NCBI RefSeq assembly: GCF_030272615.1
Contig: NC_081414.1
Span: 762,355,648 to 762,419,647, forward strand
DNA from: Cryptomeria japonica
Taxonomy: Eukaryota; Streptophyta; Pinopsida; Cupressales; Cupressaceae
Length of the DNA: 64,000 nucleotides
Direction of reading: 5' to 3'
Shown here: in pieces, positions 24,501 through 35,084 of the stretch
Position numbering within the stretch: position 1 is the stretch's first letter
Layout of the letters: each line of letters begins with the position of its first letter
Notes under the pieces: generated by a model
Seen by the model: the letters and a program-made list of their open reading frames with translations, nothing else
Databases searched by the model: none
Told to the model about the DNA's origin: nothing
Translations under genes and position numbers: made by a program

Positions 24501-25475
24501 AAGAGTTGAACACCTAGACATCCTAGATAAACTATGTCAACGATTGGAGCACATCAATGTCAAATTAAACCCAAAGAAGTGTGTCTTGGGGATGACATGC
24601 GACAAAATGTTGGGCTACATTGTATCAAAAAAAGGAATCGAAGTAGATCTAGCAAAGGCTCATGCTATCATGGAGATGCCACCTCCTAAAAACATCAACT
24701 AACTACGATCTCTGCAAGGCAGGCTACAGTCCATCAGACAATTCATCATTCAGTTAGTAGATCAATGTCTTCTATTCAATCATCTGCTTCATAAGACTAT
24801 ACCTCTCATATGGGAAGACAAATGTTTAGAATCATTTCCACTAGCTCAAACAATATCTAATGAGTCCACCAGTTTTAGTACCACTGATAGCAGACAAGCC
24901 ACTCATTCTCTATTTATAAACAACAAAAGTATCATTGGGGGCACTACTAGCACAAGAAGATCTAGTAGGAAAAGAAAGAGAAATATATTGCACCAGGACT
25001 TTAAAAAGATATGAACTCAACTATACATTCATTGAAAAGGCTTAATTAGCAGTGGTGTTTGCTTCTCAAAAGTTCCACCACTATATGCTAGCCCACACAA
25101 TAAATTTGGTAGCAAAGATTGATCCTCTCAAATATCTACTCAGCAAAGCCACTCTCACGGGAAGGTTAGCTTAATGGGTCATGATCCTAAGTAAGTTGAA
25201 CATTCAATACAAAGAACAATGAGCTATCAAAGGAAAAGCAATTATAGATCAACTGGCAGAAGCACCACTACTAGACCAACACCCACTATAGGTGAAATTT
25301 CCAAATATGGATGTGCTCACTATCAGACCCAAGAAATGGACCCTATACTTTGATGGATCCTATACACAATATGGATCGGGTGATGACATCATGTTTATCA
25401 CTCTAGAAGGATACACAATTCCAAGATCTTACCAACTAATGTTTCCATGCACCAACAAAATTGTTGAATATTATC
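21511..25475 (+). pseudogene. Gypsy pol, old copy (PR-RT-RNase H, cut off)
   Basis: Protease near 21910-22218: TILIDGGSRLNICTLNLIYA, then KKKITIKAYDDKERSSKGTV. A long decayed spacer follows. It retains a G-patch-like piece around 22650-22760 (MQRMGYKGKGPTGKYQEH) and acidic runs. Reverse transcriptase is the open stretch 23935-24702, with FIRPIDYAKWISNIVPVSKP, GHAILSLMDSFLGYNQIKIA and the active site YVDD near 24469-24480. The first RNase H lies at about 24880-25180, broken. The second RNase H begins at about 25335 (WTLYFDGSYTQYGSG) and is cut at SYQLMFPCTNKIVEY. Beyond 25475 the sequence is unrelated. No integrase. Confidence 0.88.
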
Positions 25476-27113
25476 TGCTCCACTTGTAATGAAGATTTTG
25501 AAAGAAATTCATGAATTTGAGGATGTGATCACTGATGATGATGATGTCATGAGTATGACCTCTCGGGAGCAAAATCAAAAGATCGGCAGGTTGGGCAATG
25601 ATTTCAAGCAATTTGATAAAAAGATTAAGCGATTAATGATTTGAGCACAAAGAATGATTCAGACGACCATTTGAAGATTTAGTGTTGATTGATGAGAAAT
25701 TGAGCATAAATTAAATAAAAGAATGAGTAGTTGATGAGCGAAATTTCCTAGGAAGATGACCTTGGATTTCGATTTGGATCCCGAAAATGGAATCATGACG
25801 GTCAAATTAAGAAAGGATGTAGTTTTCATGCCAATCAAAGCGAGGTGAAAAATAGGGTTTTGACCACTTAGCTGTGAAGAGAAGGTTGATTTAAATTCAA
25901 GCTCCAGGTGAAGAAGACCAAAATTATCATTAATATGTCAGATTCACCATGCAATGCACGAAACTTAACATGAATGCATAAGATGCAACTAGGACCCAGT
26001 CACTGGATATTGATTCACTTTCTTATCATCATAAAGAATTAAATATAGGAAATAGGCATAAGCATCAAGGCACAAAGAGCCAGGATGACCTGAATGTCCT
26101 ATCCTCTTTGATATAGAAGTCTAACATAAGCACCAAAGCAAAAGGAGACCAAGATGACCTGAATGCTTCTTGCATGCAAACACAACAGACACTTAAAATA
26201 GACAAATAAATGGTTCTGACCTCACTGAAGCGTACATATAAATGAAGTTGAGGTATGTGAGGCCATTTCACGTTAATGCGAAGGCTCTTATCACAAACAC
26301 CCAATTTATAGGATATTTTTAGATCATTGAAATCACATCCACAAGCAAAAAATAAAGAAAGGTATTATGCCCTCAATCCTTGTACCTCTAAGTCAAGATG
26401 GACTTCCTTGAGTTACTCAAAGGGAATAATGAGCAAAAGCCAATATAAAAGACAGCATACAAAGAAAATGTCAGCATAGCTCAAGCAATTTGAGTTATTG
26501 TTTTTAATTGTTCTTGTTTTGGATGTTTTATAGGGTGTCAATGATCAAAACTTTGTATAAGGTAGGAGACAGATGACTGACTCGGAGTGAATGATCCAGA
26601 TTTGACTAACACAAGGATGGTTTGATTGAGTTGCTAAGGGATTTAAGGTTGAAGTTCCCTAGGACTATAATGTTGATCGATTGCAAGCCATGAGGTTTGT
26701 AAGGAGAACCAAGGGGGGTCACAAAAGTGACTAAATATTATGCACAAGCAAAATCAAAGTGAGAAAGAAGGGAATGAAAGTAGGGAATGCCAAAGTTGTT
26801 GAATTGATGGAGTTTGTCAAACCTTGTTACAATTACAAATAGTCAATGCAAAGAAAGAAAATATCTCCAGCCAACTCCCCCTTAGATCAAGACATGCAAA
26901 GAATTTTTTTAAATGATCTCTCTCCCCCTTTGATAAAAATGCCAAAGATCTAAAACTAAAAACTTAACTATTTCTGCCCAAAAACAAAAATATGAATCTC
27001 AGGAATCTCTTCCTAAAACATAAAATACTCCACTAGAGGAGTGATACCATCTCATTAACCCAGATAGAAAGATAAGTCTCTCAGGTCCACTGGATTGATG
27101 CAACTTATTGCAT
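25476..27113. other. Unrecognised sequence after the truncation; copia 3' end
   Basis: 25476 to about 26870 shows no domain that I can name. A short open stretch starts MKILKEIHEFEDVITDDDDV at 25490 and a later piece reads TLDFDLDPENGIMTVKLRKD near 25760-25820, both without a known family. From about 26880 to 27113 the minus strand reads as copia 3' untranslated sequence, with a purine tract AAAGGGGGAGAGAG on the minus strand near 26918-26932. Confidence 0.45.
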
Positions 27114-30100
27114 CTAGTTCTCAGTAGGAGGGGTAGATACTGCTAACTTGTCTCTCAAATAGACAAATGTATCTGTAGACAAAGGCTTAGTGAAAATATT
27201 AGATATTTATTCCTTTGTAGATACATACTCTAGCTTCAGCTTCTCTTCACTAACTTTCTCTCTCAACTAATGGTATTTGATTGACACATGCTTAGTCTTT
27301 GAATGTTGCACCAGATTATTTGACATGTTAATAGCTCTGGAATTATCACAGTACATAACAGTAGGCTCATCATATATAAATCTCATATACTTCAACATTT
27401 TCTTTATCCAAACTACCTGAGTGCAATTACTAGTAGTAGAAATGTACTCATCTTTAGCAGTAGATAAGGATACCGAATATTGTTTCTTACTATCCCATGA
27501 AACCAATTTTTTTCCCAAAATGAATGCTCCACCGATAGTTCTCTTCCATTCATCAACATCACCAGCCCAGTCAACATCAATGTAAGCACATAACATTAAG
27601 TCATCATTCCTCGGATAGCACAAACCATAATCCACAGTTCCCTTCAAGTATCTGAATATCCTCTTAATAGTAGTGACATGAATCTCTTTCAAAAAAGCTT
27701 GATATCTAGCAGCCATGCACACAGCATGCATAATGTCCAACCTAGTCTAAGCAAGATATAGCAATCCACCAACCATTGATATGTACAAGCTCTGATCAAC
27801 TTTTGGACATTCATCATTCTTAGAACATTTATAGCCAATCACCATAGGTGTTCTAACCGGTTTGGAGTCATCTAACCCAAACTTATTTAGCGATTCCTTG
27901 ACATAATTTGTTTGATATATAAATATACCTTTTCTAGTCTCTCAAATCTGAAAACCTAAGAAAAATTTCATCTCACAAATCATAGAAATCTCAAATTCTT
28001 TCTACATCTCACTGAAAAACTTCATACTCAAGTCATCATCTCCTCCAAAGATAATATCATCAGCAAGGACTTAAACAATCAAGATGTTATCATTCTCAAT
28101 CTTAAAGTATAGATTATTATCAGCAACACCTTTATGAAATCCCAATTTCAACAAATATTTATCTTATCTAGCATACCAGGCTCTATGGGATTGCTTCAAT
28201 TCATAAAGAGCTTTCTTTAGTTTACATACCATGTCTCCATCATTTGATAATGAAAATCCATCAGGTTGCTCAATGTAGACTCCCTTCTCAAGATCACCAT
28301 TCAAAAAGGCAAATTTGACATCCATATGATATATCTTGAAATCTTTATAAGCAACACATGTGTTGGGAGAATGGTGTTGTACACCTTTCATAATAATGTT
28401 TCATTATTTAATTATTATTTTTTGTGTGAGGTGGTTATGGAATTATATTGTAATATCATATTGTATTGTTGCACCTAGGAGCACCTAGATGGACGTGCAA
28501 CATGTAGAGATTCCCTTGGAATATTCTTGTAACCACCTGATGAGTTGTATTGACACATTGGTATTATTATATTGTATTTATTTAATATTGGGAAATGTAA
28601 TTGAGATGAAGTACCCGATATTAAATGTGCATCAAGGATATGTAGGAAAAATATTACATTTTATTGTCACATTGTTTTAAAGTAATACCACTTGATGGTT
28701 TTGTTGGAGCTTGTGTTTGTAAAAGCAACCACAGGGGTAGTTGTTTGGATTAGTCAGTTAGCCAGGTTAGCATTTGTGAATGAAGTATGGCATGGGATGT
28801 GTGGATTCATGCTTTGTCACATGGAGTGCTTGTTGATAGCTTGGTATGGCTAGGTTTAAGAATCTTTCCATAGTTGTATTGTAATGGACACGTTGTTGAT
28901 AATACATGGTGGATGATGCTTTTGGAGGTTGGGTTTTTCCCTCATGAGGGGTTTCCCAGGATATATCTTGTGTCATATTTTCATGGGTATGTTGTCTATT
29001 CTTTGCATGGGGATTCTATGTGTTTATTTTGTTGAGATCTAAATTGGGTTATGTGGAAATTGTCAAAAAGTTGGCTGCAAGTTTCCTTTCAATATGCAAG
29101 CAATAGTCTAACAGCTTCAAGTTTGGCCACTGGAGAAAAAGTCTCCTCATAATCAATTCCTTCTTTCATTGAATATCCTTTGTAAACTAGTCTAGCTTTA
29201 TTTCTGACAACTTCACCGACTTCATTCAATTTATTTTTGAATACATATTTAGTACCTATAACATTCTTATCTTTAGGTCTAGGCACAAGCTCCCATGTAT
29301 TATTCTTTTCAATCTGGTCTAATTCTTCTTCCATAGCTCTCGTCCAATTTTCATCTTTACAAGCTTTGGCAACATCTTAAGGTTCAACTTTAGTAGTCAC
29401 ATCACACCTTTATTTTTATCACCAATAATTCGATTTTCAAAATGATTCAATATTACATACCTTAGAGTCTTCTGCTTGTTCTGATTTTTAGGTTTTTGCA
29501 CCTCTTTACCGGCAACAACAATATCTGGGTTAACTGTCTCTACCGGATAAGTCTTCTTTGGCTCTTCAGTCTGAATAGGGTTTAGAACAATATGCTAACC
29601 ATCATCATATCCGCATGCTCTGATCTCTTTTCCAAGGTTCTCATCCACCTTCACATTTGCATTTTCAACTACCTTTCTCGATCTTTTTTTTGTAGCACCA
29701 GTAGGCTTTTCTCTTTGTAGAATATCCCAAGAAAAATCCTTCATCACTTCTAGCATCAAACTTTCCTATATCCTTATCTCTCTTGATATAAAATTTTCTA
29801 CCAATACTCTGAAATATCTCACAGTAGGAACATGACCAAACCATAGCTCATAAGGGGTCTTGCCGATATCACCTTTAATATAAAATCCATTGAATGTGTA
29901 AACATCAGTGCTAATAGATTCTCTCCAGTAGATCTTTGGAACATTCCCTTCAATCAGCATAGTCCTTGTAGTATCCAAGATAGTTATGTTCTTCCTTTCA
30001 ACAACTCTATTTTGCAGAGGGGTTCTGAGACAAGATAATTGTCTTCTAATCTCATGGTTCTCACATAATGAATTGAATTCACCAGAACAAAATTCTCCAC

Positions 30101-30266
30101 CTCTATCAAAACTCAAACATTTTACTTTCAATCCAGATTCAATCTCCACCTTTGCTTTGAATATCTTGAACTTGTCCAATGCTTATGATTTCTCCTTCAA
30201 AAAGACAACCCACATCATCTTGGAATAATCATCAATTAGCAACATGAAATATATGTCACCCTGCAC
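27114..30266 (-). pseudogene. Ty1/copia pol, antisense, interrupted
   Basis: Order on the minus strand is integrase, reverse transcriptase, RNase H, as in copia. Integrase (30266-29766): first catalytic Asp in YFMLLIDDYSKMMWVVFLKE, second in CLSFDRGGEFCSGEF, Glu in NRVVERKN. Reverse transcriptase starts at 29334 ([39 protein letters not shown]), is interrupted at 29091-28361 by a solo LTR, and resumes with [20 protein letters not shown]. RNase H (27740-27267) has LCAYIDVDWAGDVDEWKRTI and YCDNSRAINMSNN. The end reads DKLAVSTPPTEN and stops at 27114-27116. Internal stops (for example at 30181 and near 28070) and the insertion make it non-functional. Gag, protease and LTRs of this copy are not seen. 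Confidence 0.9.
28356..29096. mobile_element. Solo LTR inserted in copia pol
   Basis: Begins TGTTGGGAGA at 28361 and ends CTTTCA at 29091 (731 bp). It is flanked by ACATG (28356-28360) and ATATG (29092-29096), a 5-bp target duplication with one later change. Removing the insert and one duplicate joins RLLLA to [14 protein letters not shown], the expected uninterrupted reverse transcriptase sequence. This proves that the segment is an insertion. It has no internal region, so it is a recombination product of a once complete element. LTR superfamily not determined; orientation unknown. Confidence 0.85.
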
Positions 30267-31019
30267 ACTATTAGAGGTATGTGATATTCTATGTTTTCAT
30301 ACAATATTTTGCTTTTTTATTGCAAGATAATTTGCACAATCAAAAAAACTCATCTCTACTTCTACCTCGCATTCAAAACTATTTTCCAGTTTTATAATGA
30401 TTTCAGAGGGATTGATTACATCCAAGTAGTTGCTTTCAATCAAGTAGACAAAAGAAATGTTCAATCCAACATTATCTTCATTCTCTCCTAATATGGGCAT
30501 AATTATCATAGCCGTGTGATATAAACCATAACCCTACACATAGTCTTAACCATAGGCCTAAACCTTATGCCTAATCGCAATCTTAACACTAACCGTAACA
30601 AATTTATGTGTCAACATTTGGGGATTTTCAATTATTTTGAATTTGGTTTTCAATTGATTTAAGGTTTAATAATTAATAAATAATATATAATATTTCACTC
30701 AATTGGGTAATTAAAAATTGTAGAAATTGTAATTCACCATTCTTCTAATTATAATATTCTTGACAAAAAATAATTTCAGATAGAGAAGGGATCAATTACT
30801 AAGTTTCAATATCAAATAGAGGTATGTGATATTGTTTTGACAGATTTCACTTTTTATACCTGTTTTCACATTGTAGGTTTGTTGACTATCAATATGAAAT
30901 AGAGGTATGTGATATCAAATAGAGGTATGTGATACTGTTTTGACAGATTTCACTTTTTATATTATTTTACAAGCTTGCATGTCCCTTTTGCAGAAGTAAT
31001 TTCAAATATATCGACAACA
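30267..31019. other. Spacer with repeated AGAGGTATGTGATAT motif
   Basis: The 15-bp motif AGAGGTATGTGATAT occurs at 30273, 30818, 30901 and, with one change, 30921. The last three are within a local duplication that also repeats GTTTTGACAGATTTCACTTT (about 30834 and 30937). A 70-codon minus ORF at 30297-30509 has no recognised domain. Confidence 0.5.
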
Positions 31020-31640
31020 CAAGCCAAATGATAAGGAGCAACCTTATCTATTTTTGCGCTAGTAGGAGGTGTCTCCAACCTGGAATTAATTGGGGCCTAT
31101 GCAGATTTTGGCGAACCTACATGGAATCCATTCACCTACATGGGATAGAAACTGAGGGAGTTTTCTCTTTTTTATCTTCCTCTTTTTCTATTGAACAATA
31201 ACTTTTGTACTTTGTATAATGTGCAACAATGTGATCCATGTTGAAACATCTACGATAACTAAAGGGAAAACCCTCATAATGTAAAAGATGGATCCAATCC
31301 ATATTAGAAATTTTTTAACATATCTCAGCCATGATTTCTTTAGTAATATAGGATATCTAATGAGTTTCGAATTGCTTGGAAATAAGAATCAAACTAAAAT
31401 TGTAAAGGAATATGGATAATGGGGGATTTTTACCTATACAGGAGTAGCATCAAAAGATTCAATAGTAGGGTTGACTGAAGAATGCATGGCTTCAAAATGA
31501 ACAAATGTTGCTACAAATTCCATTAATAATTACAGAGAATCTCATTTCTATCCGAAAAGTGTCAAACACCATCACACGAAAACCTCGGGCACAAGAATAA
31601 ATCACGAAACCTACAAACCAAACCCAATTTTACATTATAT
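31020..31640 (-). pseudogene. LINE ORF1 relic with mutated zinc knuckle
   Basis: Minus strand reads CARGFRVMVFDTFRIEMRFS (about 31590-31530; DUF4283 core) and then, near 31285-31200, LHYEGFPFSYRRCFNMDHIV followed by AHY. This aligns with the family's EGIPFRCRRCFxxGHxVAHC, but the first and last zinc-binding Cys are both Tyr (TGT or TGC to TAT). Stops and shifts elsewhere. Third DUF4283/CCHC relic of the window and the second on the minus strand; again no reverse transcriptase. Confidence 0.72.
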
Positions 31641-33450
31641 ATATTTATTATCTCCCAAAAAATCTCAGTTGGAGAGGACTTGGAACAATGGTTGGGCCGA
31701 TTCAGAGAGAGAGAGAGTTGGAGATTAGCATTTTTGAAATCCCCATCAAATGTCTTGCACCATAATTTATCTTTGTCTGATCATACCGATTCCCATGTGA
31801 AAGATCTTTATTGCCATCCTCCTCAAGTGCTTCGCGCCCTAGAGTAGTATTAGCTTCTGCAACACTGCACACAGGCCGCATTCTTGGTAGCACAACAACT
31901 TTTATAAAATTTAGAAATATATTTAAATATGATTAAGCTTAATGTTGGATTACAGTTCAATAATTATTTTGTCTTAAAAAAGAAAAATTATGCATCTTTG
32001 GCAGTGAATTTAATGGATGATTATGATGGAACATGCTGAAACATTATAGTACTTCATTGTTTTTACTGTATCGACGTTTACAGAGATATCTGGTGTTTTA
32101 TGTACAAATGTACTTCAACTTGCATAATTTGAAAGCCATAATTCAATTATAACTACAAGATGAAATATAAGAAATACAAAGTTATATAAAAAATGTAGAT
32201 GACATTAAAACAATGTTTCCATTTGACTTTTCTAATGTAGGTTCACCCACTGTTGTAGGCTAACATTGTTTCTTTTTCTTTTAGTGCACGAACAGTAGAG
32301 CTTGGAAAAAGGAGAAGAATGGAGAAGTATGTCCGTCTGTGTACATATTAATGAAAAAAAAGGACATATATTTGTTTAATTATTTAATGAAAAAATGTTA
32401 TGTTTTTACTATTTAGGGCTAATAGGGGAATGATAAGATTTGGGTTGGACATCAGCATGTGGCTGGTTGGTTGAGATAAAATTAAATAAATTTATCTTAT
32501 TAATGCTATTTTATTTTCAAATTCAAATTTAGAAATTTAAGAAATTTAAACATAATGAAATTATTGAGTTTTATGTTAAATTAAACATTTTAATTTGATC
32601 TTATTGTAGATTTAAATATAATGTTAAATTTAAATTTTTAATTTGGTGTTATTGTAGATTTAAATATAAATAAATTTTAAATTTATTTTGGTACAAATAT
32701 AGAATTAAATTTTAGTCTTTTCTATTTTTTGAGCATGTCTAATTAACAACATATTGAACAAAATTCATTTTCCATACTAGATTTAGGTTAGCTTAAAAAA
32801 ATATAAGATTTAAATTAATTGTTAACTATAGATTTAAGCTTCTATTTAACTATTTAAATATAATTAATTTTAGTGAACTATTTAACAATTGACAATGCAT
32901 ATTTATCTTTAGAATGGGAATTGGTTATGTGGGCTAAAAATTTAAATATAACATTCACAAATCTCATTTTTTATTAAGCAGAGAGGCTTCTACAATGGCA
33001 GCAAATTTATGCGTCAACATTTGGGGGTTGATTTGGATTGGGGTTGAAGAGGGATTCTTTAGCATTTATTCATTTGTGAATTATTATTCGCGTGATTGTG
33101 AGTGAGCATTTGCCTATTGTAATCATCACTTTCAAAATATTGAAGGTTTTTATATAATGTTTGGTTTTGTTGTATTTAATTTAGGGTTTTGCATTTTATA
33201 TTTTTGTATATGTTGCAGTAGTGAGTATTGAGATTTTAATATTTCATTAGAATCATATGTTTTCATTATCTTTATGAATAGCTTCTTTTCAATTTTAATA
33301 AACTTATTTGAATTGCAGCAATGAGGAGATCAATGCATTGCAGAAGGAATGCAAGATGCCAGTGAGAGTTGTAAATCTATTTTACTACATGCAAAAAAGA
33401 ATAAAAGCTTACTCTAATTGAAAGTTATATAAAGGTTAAACTCTTACTAT
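31641..33450. other. AT-rich intergenic sequence
   Basis: Mostly A/T runs. A 63-codon minus ORF at 31702-31893 has no recognised family. At 33319 an AG acceptor-like site (GAATTGCAG) precedes a short open stretch NEEINALQKECKMPVR; whether this is an exon fragment is unclear. Confidence 0.45.
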
Positions 33451-35076
33451 CATGGTTAGGGTTAGAATAAAGGTTATGAGTAAGATAATTTTAATGATAA
33501 GAAACTTTTAACTATTTTAAAATGTCTATATTTTAACTATAATAAATTTTGAAGCTATTTTAAAATGCATTTATTTCATTAGAACAAAATTTCATGGTAA
33601 TTGTTTCATAAAAAAATTCAAACAAGGAAAAACAATATTCATAAGAAAAGTACATAATATTAAAGACTTTTGTAATATTTTATAAAAAATGACAATAAGT
33701 GTTATGAATGCATTATCCTACAATAGTTACCACTAAACTCTAATTAACTATAACCTTAACCCCTAAACCTAATCTCTCTAATTAAATGAAAACCCTAACC
33801 TAATCTTAAAGTTAACTCTAATCATATAGTTTTTAAATTTTTCAAATTATATCATAAAAGTTTAAACTCTTAATTAATTTTTTGGATTGATTACCATTAG
33901 GGTTTGATAAAAATTCAAAAGCATACTCTAATCATTTAAATTTATATAAGTTTTAGTTTTAAATTTATTCTAAAACTAATTGTTGATTCATTTAACAACA
34001 TTTAAAAATAAATTTATTTTAATTTTAAAATTTGAATTGATTTTCATGCAAAAACAAAAAGGGTAGAATAGAAATTTTGTTAATATATTTAGATTAATTT
34101 CTTTTCTTTTTTCAATTTCACAACTAAAAGCATACTCTAACAATTTAATATCAATTAACTTTTACTAATGCCTATAGATTATAAGTTTAACTTTTATTTT
34201 AAAATATATAAATAATTTACATATTACATAAATAAGTATAAGAAAAAAATAGAAATATCAAATTACTATTGATGATACTCATTTATTCTTAATCTAATAT
34301 ATTTATTAATAAAGTATATTTTGATACAACCTTTGTTAATTTTATTATTATTCAAATAATTTTTAAATGTTTTATTGATGTTTCAAACTATTTTATAAAG
34401 GTTAAACCCTTAATTAAGTATTTGATTTTATTAACATTAGGGTTTGATAAGAATTCAACTAAGATTTTGCCTTAATTAACTATTAGGGTTAGGGCTAGAA
34501 TAAAGGTTATGTGTAAGACAATTTTAACTATAAGAAACTTCAAATTATTTTAAAATGTCTATATTTTAAATTTATAGTAAAAATATCATTTCAATTAAAA
34601 GTGAGTTTAAGCTATTTTAAAATGTCTTTATGTCATTACAACAAAGTTTCAACGTAATTATTTCATAAAAATATTAAAATAAGGAAACAAAATATTCATA
34701 ATAAAAGTACATAATAATAAAGATTCTTTTAATATTTTATAAAAAATTATTGTAAGTGTTATGAATACATTATCCTACAATAGTTACCTATTATCTTACC
34801 TTCAAACTAAACTCTAATTAACTATAACCTTAACGCCTAAACCTAATCTCTCTAATTGAATGTCAACCCTAACCTAACCTTAAAGTTAACTCTAACAATA
34901 TAATTTTTAAATTTTTAAAATTATATCATAAAGGTTAAACCCTTAATTAATATTTTGGTTTGATTACCATTAGGATTTGATAAACATTAAAAGCATACTC
35001 TAATCATTGAAATTTATCTAAGTTTTAGTTTTAAATTTATTCTAAAACTAATTTTTGATTCATTTAACAACATTAA
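33451..35076. repeat. Diverged direct duplication, about 1.04 kb period
   Basis: Copy A (33451-34010) and copy B (34481-35076) share blocks in the same order: AGAATAAAGGTTATG; TTTTAAAATGTCTATATTTTA; ATTATCCTACAATAGTTACC; CTAACTATAACC-like with AACCTAATCTCTCTAATT; TTTTAGTTTTAAATTTATTC with TAAAACTAATT. Divergence is substantial with indels. It borders the telomere-like array and contains CCCTAACCT pieces itself. Confidence 0.75.
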
Positions 35077-35084
35077 AAAAATAC

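Larger units (their letters stand above)
15688..25475 (+). mobile_element. Old Tat/Ogre-type gypsy element, 3'-truncated
   Basis: Ty3/gypsy retrotransposon with 5' LTR, tRNA-Lys primer site, about 2.6-kb leader, extra ORF, gag, protease, reverse transcriptase and RNase H, all decayed. It stops abruptly inside the second RNase H domain near 25475; integrase and the 3' LTR are absent. Colinear with, and clearly related to, the young element at 47596-63964, but heavily diverged and with a different primer site, so it is a sister family rather than the same one. Confidence 0.85.
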
